A program made the position numbers and the translations under genes. Shown piece after piece: positions 1 to 6,789 of a stretch of DNA of 58,440 bases. Source of the stretch: Prauserella cavernicola (GTDB taxonomy: Bacteria; Actinomycetota; Actinomycetes; Mycobacteriales; Pseudonocardiaceae); the NCBI RefSeq assembly GCF_016595675.1, contig NZ_JAENJH010000010.1, forward strand, positions 209,770-268,209, read 5' to 3'. The notes under the pieces were generated by a model. It was not told where the DNA came from. It searched no databases and was given only the letters and a program-made list of their open reading frames with translations. Within the stretch, counting starts at the first letter, position 1. Every line of letters starts with the position of its first letter.

Positions 1-1
1 G

Positions 2-475
2 AACGGTCAGGTGGATACCGCCGCGGCGCAGGCTGCGATGTCGGTGATGCCGGGTGGTGCCGCGGTGGGTGGCGCGCTTGCGACGTTCAACAACATGAAT
101 TTCATTGTCGACGGCAAGTCGTCGTCGGGCCCGGGCGCGGGTGGTGGCTTCTCGATGAGCCGAGAAGAAGCCGAGGCCGCGCTGGAAGAAGCCCGAGGTG
201 TCGCCGCCGACCTGGCGGAGCAGGCGGAAGGTGCAATGGAGTTGCAGCAGACTCAAGCACCGGCTGACGATCCGGCCACGATGGGGTTCAACCAGGTTGG
301 CCTTGAGGCTTTCGGCAACGGGGCTCAGCACGTTGCGGCGGAGCGGGACTACTGGCGCAGCTTAGTAACGGCATTGGAGAAGGCACTCGGGGTTTACCAG
401 GAAGCTGACGAACAAGCTGGCCAGGACATCGGCAAGTCCGGCAGGCAGAAGGATTCAGGCGGAGGGTTGATCTGA
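2..475 (+). CDS. ESX-associated small helical protein (5' end outside window)
   Basis: The reading frame is open from the first base, so the true start may lie upstream; a GTG at 11 is the first possible start inside the window. About 155 residues are visible. An Ala/Gly-rich N-terminus is followed by two helix-prone stretches (around SREEAEAALEEAR and AERDYWRSLVTALEKAL), resembling WXG100-like helical hairpins, but no clear W-x-G motif is seen. Its stop overlaps the next ATG by one base (TGATG), so it is co-transcribed with the DUF3558 lipoprotein, the PPE-like protein and EspG. The context suggests a component or substrate of a type VII (ESX) system. I do not recognise a named family. Confidence 0.65.
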   Translation, partial: NGQVDTAAAQAAMSVMPGGAAVGGALATFNNMNFIVDGKSSSGPGAGGGFSMSREEAEAALEEARGVAADLAEQAEGAMELQQTQAPADDPATMGFNQVGLEAFGNGAQHVAAERDYWRSLVTALEKALGVYQEADEQAGQDIGKSGRQKDSGGGLI

Positions 476-1095
476 TGGGGCGCGTTTCCACGGCGATGGT
501 GGGATTCAGCGTGCTTTTGGTGGCCGGATGCTCAGGGGGAACCGGTGGCGAGGCGCTGCCGGCGCCGCAGTCGTCGGGAACCTCTTCTACGGGGGCGTCG
601 TCCGATAATTCCGAGTTGCCGCACAGCGGGGCACCTGCGGTGGCGAACCCACTACCAGAGGCCGTGATCTCGGGCGATCCATGCGAGGCGCTGACGGCGC
701 AACAGGTTGAAGAAGCTTTGGGCGACGGTGCCTCTCAGGGCGAGCGCAAGGATCTTGACGACGTGGGGCCACGGTGTTCTTGGTCTGACCCCACCACCGG
801 GGGCGGTTTCTCATTGACCTTCAGCAATCAGACGCGCCAAGGTTTGAGCGCTTACTACGCGAATACTCAGCCACAGTCGGCGGTTTTTCGAGACGCTGGG
901 CCCATTGACGGCCTTCCAGCGGTCGAATACAAGACAACCGAGGACGACGTCGCATGCGGATTCGCGGTCGGCCTGGCTGATGAGTACGCGGTAGGCATCG
1001 TGGTGACGTTGAGCCGGGCGAATGAAGGCAACGACGCGTGCGAGCCCGCGAAGCGGGTCGCGGCCATGGCTGTGGGGAACCTCAAGGGGGAGTAG
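475..1095 (+). CDS. DUF3558 family lipoprotein
   Basis: 206-residue predicted lipoprotein. The N-terminus has a short hydrophobic h-region and a lipobox ending V-A-G-C, with the lipidated Cys at residue 19. A Ser/Thr/Gly/Pro-rich linker follows, then a domain with DPCEALT near the start and a later Cys-Ser-Trp (CSW) segment. These are typical of DUF3558, an actinobacterial extracytoplasmic lipoprotein family of unknown function often found beside ESX genes. The ATG overlaps the upstream stop by one base. The protein is probably anchored on the outer face of the membrane. Confidence 0.85.
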   Translation: MGRVSTAMVGFSVLLVAGCSGGTGGEALPAPQSSGTSSTGASSDNSELPHSGAPAVANPLPEAVISGDPCEALTAQQVEEALGDGASQGERKDLDDVGPRCSWSDPTTGGGFSLTFSNQTRQGLSAYYANTQPQSAVFRDAGPIDGLPAVEYKTTEDDVACGFAVGLADEYAVGIVVTLSRANEGNDACEPAKRVAAMAVGNLKGE

Positions 1096-1097
1096 CG

Positions 1098-2462
1098 ATG
1101 GGGCTGTTCGGTAATCAGGCGGCTGCCACCGGGGTGATGTGGGAGCTCCTGGCTGAGCAGGGCATCATGCCGCTGCCGGAGCTGGTCCGGCGCGTGCACC
1201 AGGGAGACTCGGCGCGGTGGCACGAGGCTGCGCAACAGGCCAACGGCCTGGTGACAGGTCATGATGACGCCGGTGACCGCGGTACTCGCATGTTGCGCGG
1301 CCTCGAGAGTGCGTGGACCGGGGACGGGGCCGAGGCCGCGGCCGACAAGATCCGCGCCGGGTTGAAGGCCACCCAGACCTCCTCGGAGGTCTACGGCGCC
1401 AACGCCCGCCAGTACACCGACAGCGCCCACGCCTTCGACAACGTGCGTTCGCAGCTCACGGCCATGGATGACCAGGCGCCGGAGCGCAGCGCATGGGACA
1501 ACCTGACTCCCTGGGACACCGACCAGGAAGACAAGATCAACCAGTACAAGGCGCAGCTCGAGCAGAACCGCCAGACCTACCAGGCCTACGAGCAGACCAT
1601 GAAGTCCTCGCAGCAGGGCGTGCAGAAGGACTTCGGGTCCCTCGGGCCGCTCGACGGCGGGCTCGGCAAGATCGACTTCGGCACGGGGACCACCGGCAAG
1701 GAAAGCTCGGGTACCGGGGTCATCACGTTCAACGAGTCTGGCGGTCAGCAGCAGGCGCAGCCGGGAGGGTCGTCCGTGACTCCGGCTGGTCCTGGGGGCT
1801 CGGGCGGTCAGGTGAACACCGGCGGCAGCCAGAACTTCGCGTCGAACCTGCCCGCGGCGTCCCAGCCCGATGACTCGACCTCGGCGGCCGGCTACACGCC
1901 GCCGGGCGGCACCGGTCCCGGCGGGTACTCGCCGAACGTGCAGACACCCGGTTACCAGCCAGGGAGCGGTCAGGGATCGAACTTCGGCTCGGGCAACGCC
2001 TACGCTCCGCCCGGATTCGGGCCTCCCGGAGGTGCGGCGGGCGGCCGGTTCTCCGGGCCCGGTGCGGGTGGTGCTTCGGGTGGTTCCGTCGGTGGAGTCG
2101 GTAGCGGGTCCGGAAGCGGATCAGGCGGCGCCGCGGGTCGGGTCGGGAGCGGTGGGATTCCCGGTGGCGCGGCCGGTGGCCTCGGCGCTGGCAAGGGCAC
2201 CGGCGCGGCTCCCTTCGGCCCCGGCGGTCAGGCCGGCGGCGCGGTCGGCGGCTCGGCAGGCGGAAGCGGCGGCGCACGCGGCATGGGCGGCATGGGCGCG
2301 ATGGGCGGCGGCGCCGGACGTGGCCGCGGCTCCGACGACGAGGAACACCAGCGCCAGTACGTGCAGGACACCGACGAGGCGTTCAGCCTCACCGACGACG
2401 ACGAGCCCCTGCGCGACCCGAACACCGGCGCTGTCGTCACGCCGCCGACCATCGGTGGCTGA
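1098..2462 (+). CDS. PPE/EspB-like ESX substrate with Gly-rich C-terminal region
   Basis: 454 residues from the ATG at 1098, chosen because a purine-rich RBS (around 1083-1091) precedes it and it lies two bases after the lipoprotein stop. The N-terminal ~170 residues are helical and contain an A-W-T-G-D element like the W-x-G turn of WXG100/PPE proteins. A tyrosine followed by E four residues later (Y161-x3-E165) sits after the helices and could be a YxxxD/E type VII secretion signal. Residues ~180-410 are low-complexity Gly/Ser/Pro/Ala. The C-terminus is acidic (DDEE and DDDE stretches). The architecture resembles EspB/PPE substrates. EspG immediately downstream supports a PPE-type client. 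Confidence 0.75.
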   Translation: MGLFGNQAAATGVMWELLAEQGIMPLPELVRRVHQGDSARWHEAAQQANGLVTGHDDAGDRGTRMLRGLESAWTGDGAEAAADKIRAGLKATQTSSEVYGANARQYTDSAHAFDNVRSQLTAMDDQAPERSAWDNLTPWDTDQEDKINQYKAQLEQNRQTYQAYEQTMKSSQQGVQKDFGSLGPLDGGLGKIDFGTGTTGKESSGTGVITFNESGGQQQAQPGGSSVTPAGPGGSGGQVNTGGSQNFASNLPAASQPDDSTSAAGYTPPGGTGPGGYSPNVQTPGYQPGSGQGSNFGSGNAYAPPGFGPPGGAAGGRFSGPGAGGASGGSVGGVGSGSGSGSGGAAGRVGSGGIPGGAAGGLGAGKGTGAAPFGPGGQAGGAVGGSAGGSGGARGMGGMGAMGGGAGRGRGSDDEEHQRQYVQDTDEAFSLTDDDEPLRDPNTGAVVTPPTIGG

Positions 2463-2468
2463 CCGGCC

Positions 2469-3206
2469 GTGCCTGTACTGACCCGTCCCATCACGGTGCC
2501 GCGCGCCGTGTTGCTGTACCTGTGGGAGCTCGAGCAGCTCGGCGACGCGCATCCCGTGCTCGGCGGGTTCGATCTCTTCGTGCCGCAGGACGCACGTGGC
2601 GACTTCACGCGCGAGTGCTTCCGGGCGCTTACCGAGCTCGGGCTCGCCCAGAACGGGGCACTCACCCGCGATTTCCGGGTCGTGCTGCGGGTGCTGGCGT
2701 CGTCGGACCGGGAACTCTACTGCTGGAGCGCCCACGCCGACGATCGCCTGGATCGCAAGCTCCTGGCCAGTGCCAGCGGCGGCGAGGCCGTGGCGATGCA
2801 GGTGCGCGGGGAGACCGTGTCGATCGTGCCGATCGACGAGCGGCGGCTGGTCGAGGAGTTCGTCGAGGAGCTGCCGCGGGTTCCGGCCGCGCCCGTGCGG
2901 GAGCTGGCGGTCGCGACGCGGGATTTCGAGGCGCGCCACGAGCTGGGGGACCCGCTGGACTCCGGGCCCAACCCGGCGAAGGAACTCGCCAAGCAGCTCG
3001 CCGCGCCGCGGGATGCGGTGCACCAGGTCTATGCGGCCGGCGTCGCGGACGGCCGGTTCCGTCGCAGCAAACCGTTCTCGGTGATCGATGTCCGGGACGA
3101 GGGTCGCGTATTGGTCTTCGCGGACGGGCAGGACAACCTCCGTCGCCTGCCAGGGACACCGGCGAACCTGGCGAAGACGCTGGTCGCGACGTGGCGGTCG
3201 ATGTAG
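2469..3206 (+). CDS. espG: ESX secretion-associated protein EspG family
   Basis: 245 residues from a GTG six bases after the PPE-like gene. The sequence has the EspG pattern: an early LYLWELEQLGDAHP-type helix, a central mixed region, and a C-terminal part with beta strands (FSVIDVRDEGRVLVF) followed by a last helix with NLAKTL. In mycobacteria EspG binds the tip of PE-PPE dimers in the cytosol and keeps them soluble before ESX export. Linkage to a PPE-like gene strongly supports the same chaperone role. It closes the four-gene ESX-accessory operon. No ESX core gene (eccC, eccD, mycP) is inside the window. Confidence 0.82.
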   Translation: MPVLTRPITVPRAVLLYLWELEQLGDAHPVLGGFDLFVPQDARGDFTRECFRALTELGLAQNGALTRDFRVVLRVLASSDRELYCWSAHADDRLDRKLLASASGGEAVAMQVRGETVSIVPIDERRLVEEFVEELPRVPAAPVRELAVATRDFEARHELGDPLDSGPNPAKELAKQLAAPRDAVHQVYAAGVADGRFRRSKPFSVIDVRDEGRVLVFADGQDNLRRLPGTPANLAKTLVATWRSM

Positions 3207-3218
3207 GCCCCCCGGAAT

Positions 3219-3251
3219 TGTCGGTGCCCCCGGGCACACTGGGCCCCGACA
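3219..3251. repeat. Nested inverted repeat between espG and the VOC gene
   Basis: Outer arms TGTCGG (3219-3224) and CCGACA (3246-3251) enclose an inner GTGCCC/GGGCAC pair (3224-3229 and 3232-3237). It may be a terminator for the ESX operon, an operator for the VOC gene, or a member of a dispersed intergenic repeat. There is no T-tract. Confidence 0.4.
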
Positions 3252-3266
3252 GAACGGGGAGACGAC

Positions 3267-3698
3267 ATGGCTCTGGGCGTGCAGGTGACCTTCGACGCGG
3301 CGAATCCGCGGAAGCTGGCTGAGTTCTGGGCGCTGGCACTGGACTACGAGGTGCAGCCGCCTCCTCCGGGGTTCGCGTCGTGGGAGGAGTTCGCGGAGAA
3401 GCTCGGGTTCCCACCCGAGGAATGGGACTCGAAGTCCGCCGTCGTCGACCCGGCGGGCCAGGGGCCGCGGTTGTTCTTTCAGCGCGTTCCCGAAAGGAAG
3501 ACGGCGAAGAATCGCGTGCACCTCGACATCAACGCGAGCGCGCCGCACCACGGCACCGAGCAGGGCTGGGAGCAGGTGCTGGCGCGGGCCGAGGTGCTGA
3601 AGCAGGCCGGTGCCTCGGTGCTGCGCGAGGTGAACGAGCCCGCCGGTCGCTGTCTGGTGCTGCAGGACCCGGAGGGCAACGAGTTCTGCGTGCAGTGA
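3267..3698 (+). CDS. VOC family (glyoxalase-like) protein
   Basis: 143-residue single-domain protein. The opening (LGVQVTFDAANPRKLAEFWALAL) is the first beta-alpha unit of the vicinal-oxygen-chelate fold. The second half repeats it with RVHLDINA, and the end has the typical LQDPEGNEFCVQ strand. This matches the actinobacterial VOC/glyoxalase-like subgroup of one-domain enzymes or drug-binding proteins. The substrate cannot be deduced. The start is an ATG with GGGGAGA about six bases upstream. It is convergent with the minus-strand dioxygenase gene (four bases between stops). Confidence 0.8.
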   Translation: MALGVQVTFDAANPRKLAEFWALALDYEVQPPPPGFASWEEFAEKLGFPPEEWDSKSAVVDPAGQGPRLFFQRVPERKTAKNRVHLDINASAPHHGTEQGWEQVLARAEVLKQAGASVLREVNEPAGRCLVLQDPEGNEFCVQ

Positions 3699-3701
3699 AG
3701 C

Positions 3702-4472
3702 TCAGGCGTTCAGACCGTCCAGCACCGCTCGCGCGATCGGGCTCGGGCGCTCGGCGTCCAGGTCGAGCGGGGCCCGGGAGTGCAGGGGCGGCTGGGCGAT
3801 GAAGCGCGGTGTCCGCCCGCGGTGCGGCTGCGCGGCGTGCACCAGGAACGGGTGGCAGAGGTAGACGTCGCCGGGATCGCCGGTCGCCAGTTCGACCGGG
3901 CGGTGCTCGGAGGCGGCGACCGCGTCCTGGCACAGCGGCAGCCACTCGCGGCCCTCGTCGCCGTCGTCCTTCAGCAGCGGCGGCACGTCGAGGTGGGATC
4001 CGACGCGGATCCGGGTCGGGGCGTCGTCGGGGCCCACCTCCGAGAACAGGAACAGCATCAGCAGCGCGCGTTCCCTGGACCGGAGGTTGATGCGGGCCTC
4101 TCCCTCGGGCCCCGCGAAGCTCGCGTCGAGGTGCCAGCCGTCGTCACCGGGCTCGCCGGGCACGGGAAAGCGCACCGGGAACGTGCCGAGTCCGAGCCTG
4201 GGCACCCACGCGCGCTCGCCCGCAAGCTGGTCGAACGCCGTGTGCAGCGCCGTGGTGCTCGCGGCCCGCTGGAACGGCTCGGTGGCGAACCCGCCGAGCC
4301 GGATGACGGGCCGGGTCCACGTGGCCGGGTCGTTCCGGTCGCACCCGGTCTCCGCCCACAGTTCGTCGAGGCACTGGCCGGCGACGTCGCTGGGGAAGGC
4401 CCTGTCGAGGCGCACGAAGCCGTCGCGGACGAACTGCTCGACCTGTGCTGGGGTCAGTGCCACGGGCTTCAC
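3702..4472 (-). CDS. Phytanoyl-CoA dioxygenase (PhyH) family protein
   Basis: 256 residues from a GTG at 4472. The sequence fits the PhyH branch of Fe(II)/2-oxoglutarate dioxygenases: an N-terminal FVRDGFVRLDRAF segment, the metal motif H-x-D in WHLDASF, a distal His in CHPFLVHA, and an Arg (PRFIAQPPL) that would bind 2-oxoglutarate. Such enzymes hydroxylate small lipophilic or natural-product substrates, and the substrate here is unknown. The gene is monocistronic and divergent from cyanase. Confidence 0.82.
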   Translation of the reverse strand: MKPVALTPAQVEQFVRDGFVRLDRAFPSDVAGQCLDELWAETGCDRNDPATWTRPVIRLGGFATEPFQRAASTTALHTAFDQLAGERAWVPRLGLGTFPVRFPVPGEPGDDGWHLDASFAGPEGEARINLRSRERALLMLFLFSEVGPDDAPTRIRVGSHLDVPPLLKDDGDEGREWLPLCQDAVAASEHRPVELATGDPGDVYLCHPFLVHAAQPHRGRTPRFIAQPPLHSRAPLDLDAERPSPIARAVLDGLNA

Positions 4473-4551
4473 ACGCTCCTCGGTGCTCGATCGGTCGCGT
4501 CATGCTCGGCGGGCGGCGGGCATGTGGTCAAACCGTTTTCCAGCACCGCTC

Positions 4552-4594
4552 GCGCCGAAACGTTCGCGCAACACGGCGGCACTACGTTCGGCGC
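4552..4594. promoter_or_regulatory. Interrupted inverted repeat directly upstream of cynS
   Basis: The left arm GCGCCGAAACGT (4552-4563) and right arm ACGTTCGGCGC (4584-4594) are reverse complements apart from one extra A on the left. The right arm ends one base before the cyanase ATG. This could be an operator or a 5'-UTR hairpin that masks the start. Confidence 0.4.
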
Positions 4595-4595
4595 C

Positions 4596-5042
4596 ATGCT
4601 GACGAAGATGGAAGCAGGCCGTGCCGTCGTCGAGGCGAAGACGCGGCTGGGGCTGACCTGGCAGAAGCTCGCCGACGTCCTGGACGCGCCACTCGCGTGG
4701 ACCACCGCCGCGTTGCTCGGGCAACACCCCATGAGCGCCGAGCAGGCCGAGGCGGCCGCGAGCGTCCTGGAACTCGGGCCCGACGTCGTCGAGGCCCTGC
4801 GGGCCCAGCCCTCCCGCGGCGCGCTCGAGGACGCCGTGCCGACCGATCCGACGATCTACCGCTTCTACGAGGTGCTTCAGGTCTACGGGCCGACGATCAA
4901 GGAACTGATCCACGAGAAGTTCGGCGACGGCATCATGAGCGCCATCAACTTCAAGCTCGACGTCGACCGTCGCGAGGACCCCGGTGGCGAGCGCGTGGTG
5001 GTGACCCTCGACGGCAAGTTCCTGAAGTACCAGTGGGGCTGA
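4596..5042 (+). CDS. cynS: Cyanate hydratase (cyanase)
   Basis: 148 residues (E. coli CynS 156). Cyanase decomposes cyanate with bicarbonate to ammonia and CO2. The catalytic signature is complete: the Arg and Glu of TIYRFYEVLQVYG and the Ser of MSAINFKLDV, followed by the conserved end VVTLDGKFL. The N-terminal half is the helical DNA-binding-like fold (LTWQKLADVLDAP). The ATG at 4596 was chosen, with an in-frame ATG at 4608 as alternative; the frame is open far upstream but that part is antisense to phyH. No cyanate permease or carbonic anhydrase gene is adjacent, so it probably acts alone in detoxification or nitrogen supply. Confidence 0.95.
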   Translation: MLTKMEAGRAVVEAKTRLGLTWQKLADVLDAPLAWTTAALLGQHPMSAEQAEAAASVLELGPDVVEALRAQPSRGALEDAVPTDPTIYRFYEVLQVYGPTIKELIHEKFGDGIMSAINFKLDVDRREDPGGERVVVTLDGKFLKYQWG

Positions 5043-5048
5043 GACCCC

Positions 5049-5807
5049 TCAGCCGAGCACGGAGCGCACGTACTCTTTGATGGCGGCGAGCGTCTCCGGC
5101 GCCGACCAGAGTTCCTCGACCCTGGCGTCGTCGGAGGCGCGCTGCTCGCTGATGCGCACGCGGTAGGGCCGGTGGATCTGGTTCTTGGTGTGCGCGAACG
5201 CCGACGCCGAGGCTGTGCCCAGCGTGCGGGCCACCTCGAGCGCGCTCGGCAGCACCTGGTCGGCTCCGGTGACCTCGTCGACGACGCCGAGCGAGAGCGC
5301 GTCGGCCGCCCGCAGCGTCTGGCCGGTGTAGGTCAGCGCGGGCAGGCGCTGCGTGCCGTACGCGCAGCGCACGACCTCGGTGGCCACGAGCGGGAACGGC
5401 ACGCCGACGAGGAGCTCGGTCAGCCCGATCCGGCCGTGTTCGGAGTTCATCACCCGGTGGTCGCTGGCGGCGGCGAGCACGCAGCCGCCTGCGATCGCGT
5501 GCCCGTTCACGGCGGCCACCACGGGCCGAGGGAAGTCGAACACGCTGAGGAACGCGTCGGACAGCGCGGGCAGGAACTCCGCGACGTACTCGGCGCCGCC
5601 GTCGGCGATCCGCTTCAGGTCGACTCCGGCGGAGAACACGCCGCCGGTTCCGGTGAGCACGACGGCGCGGTAGGTGTCGTCGCCGGCCAGCGCGTCCAGA
5701 CGCGCCACCAGGTCGCGGCACAACTCGGTGTCGAGCGCGTTCGCCTTGCCGTGCTCGATGCGGAGCACGGCGACCCCGTCGGCTGGTTCCAGGTGGATCG
5801 ACGTCAT
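5049..5807 (-). CDS. Enoyl-CoA hydratase/isomerase (crotonase) family protein
   Basis: 252 residues with the crotonase fold: oxyanion-hole segments FSAGVDLKRIADGG and NGHAIAGGCVLAAASD, and a Glu in the GLTELLVG region matching the second catalytic glutamate of hydratases. The first catalytic Glu is less obvious, so the exact reaction (hydration, isomerisation or hydrolysis of an acyl-CoA) is uncertain. It starts 19 bases after the end of the ABC permease on the same strand, so it may be the last gene of the hydrolase-ABC/permease unit, although no functional link is evident. Confidence 0.85.
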   Translation of the reverse strand: MTSIHLEPADGVAVLRIEHGKANALDTELCRDLVARLDALAGDDTYRAVVLTGTGGVFSAGVDLKRIADGGAEYVAEFLPALSDAFLSVFDFPRPVVAAVNGHAIAGGCVLAAASDHRVMNSEHGRIGLTELLVGVPFPLVATEVVRCAYGTQRLPALTYTGQTLRAADALSLGVVDEVTGADQVLPSALEVARTLGTASASAFAHTKNQIHRPYRVRISEQRASDDARVEELWSAPETLAAIKEYVRSVLG

Positions 5808-5826
5808 CGGGATCCCTTCGGACGGG

Positions 5827-6789
5827 CTAGCTGGTGATGTCCTTTGTAGCGAATCTGCGCGCCGCGAGCAGGCCGAAGATCGTGGCGTAGACGACGGCCG
5901 AGAGCGCGCCGCTGGCCATCTGCGTCCAGTCGATGTCGGTGGCGATCAGGTCCATCCAGGCGAACGAGTAGTGCGTCGGCAGGAACTGCCGCAGGTCGCC
6001 CAGCGCGGTGATCTGGTTGAGGATCTGCGACAGGATCGACACCAGCACCGTGCCGCCGACCGCCCCGAGCGGTGCCTCGGTCGACACGCTCAGCAGCAGT
6101 CCCAGCCCGGCGACCCACGACAGCTGGATCATGATGTAGACGCTGCCGAACAGGATCGCGAGCAGGCTCTGTCCGAACGAGATCGAGTCGCCGGTCGGGC
6201 TGATCGCCTGGCCCGCGCCGTACCAGAGCACGCCCACGAGCAGCGACACCAGCGGCAGCACCGCGAGCGTCATCGCCGACAGCAGTGCCGAGGTGATGGC
6301 CTTCTGCCGCAGCAGCCGGTGCCGTGGAACGGGGATCGCGAGCAGGTACTTCAGGCTCGACCACGACGACTCGCTCGCCACCGTGTCTCCGAAGTACAGC
6401 GCCACGATCATCGGCAGCAGGAACGAGCCGGACACGAACAGCGCCAGCACCACGAAGTTCGGTGCGCTCGCCGTGGCGAGGTCGATGAAGCCGCCCGAAC
6501 GCTGGTTCGGGTTCGCGTCGCCGATCTCGAACGCCACCACGAGGATGAACGGCAGCAGCGCCACCATGGCGAACACGAGCTGGGTGCGCCGCCTGCGCAG
6601 CTGCCTGCGCAGCTCGACGCCGAGGCGCAGGGTCCGGCTCGCGCGGTAGCCGCCGACGGCGCCGTCCTCGGCCACCGCTGTGGCCTCGGCACTGGCCGCG
6701 TCGGTCAGTTCCTCCAGCGCCGACGGGTCGGTGTGCACGCCGTGGTCGAGGCGGGCGTTGTCCTCGGCCGCATTGCTCGCCTTGCTCAT
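5827..6789 (-). CDS. ABC-2 type transporter permease
   Basis: 320 residues. A hydrophilic N-terminus of ~55 residues precedes about six membrane segments: the first near VFAMVALLPFILVVAF, a large loop, then several in the second half (LPLVSLLVGVLW, LLAILFGSVYIMIQLSWVAGLG, LSAVVYATIFGLLAAR). This is the ABC-2 permease layout. The ATG overlaps the stop of the upstream ATPase fusion gene by four bases (ATGA), so the two are translationally coupled and should form one exporter. The substrate is unknown. Confidence 0.85.
   Translation of the reverse strand: MSKASNAAEDNARLDHGVHTDPSALEELTDAASAEATAVAEDGAVGGYRASRTLRLGVELRRQLRRRRTQLVFAMVALLPFILVVAFEIGDANPNQRSGGFIDLATASAPNFVVLALFVSGSFLLPMIVALYFGDTVASESSWSSLKYLLAIPVPRHRLLRQKAITSALLSAMTLAVLPLVSLLVGVLWYGAGQAISPTGDSISFGQSLLAILFGSVYIMIQLSWVAGLGLLLSVSTEAPLGAVGGTVLVSILSQILNQITALGDLRQFLPTHYSFAWMDLIATDIDWTQMASGALSAVVYATIFGLLAARRFATKDITS

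Noticed and set aside
1858-2481. Overlapping plus-strand frame of about 200 codons inside the Gly-rich part of the PPE-like gene
   Set aside because: Arg/Pro/Ala-rich composition reflects the GC-rich repeat DNA in another frame; the PPE-like frame has the ribosome site and domain match.
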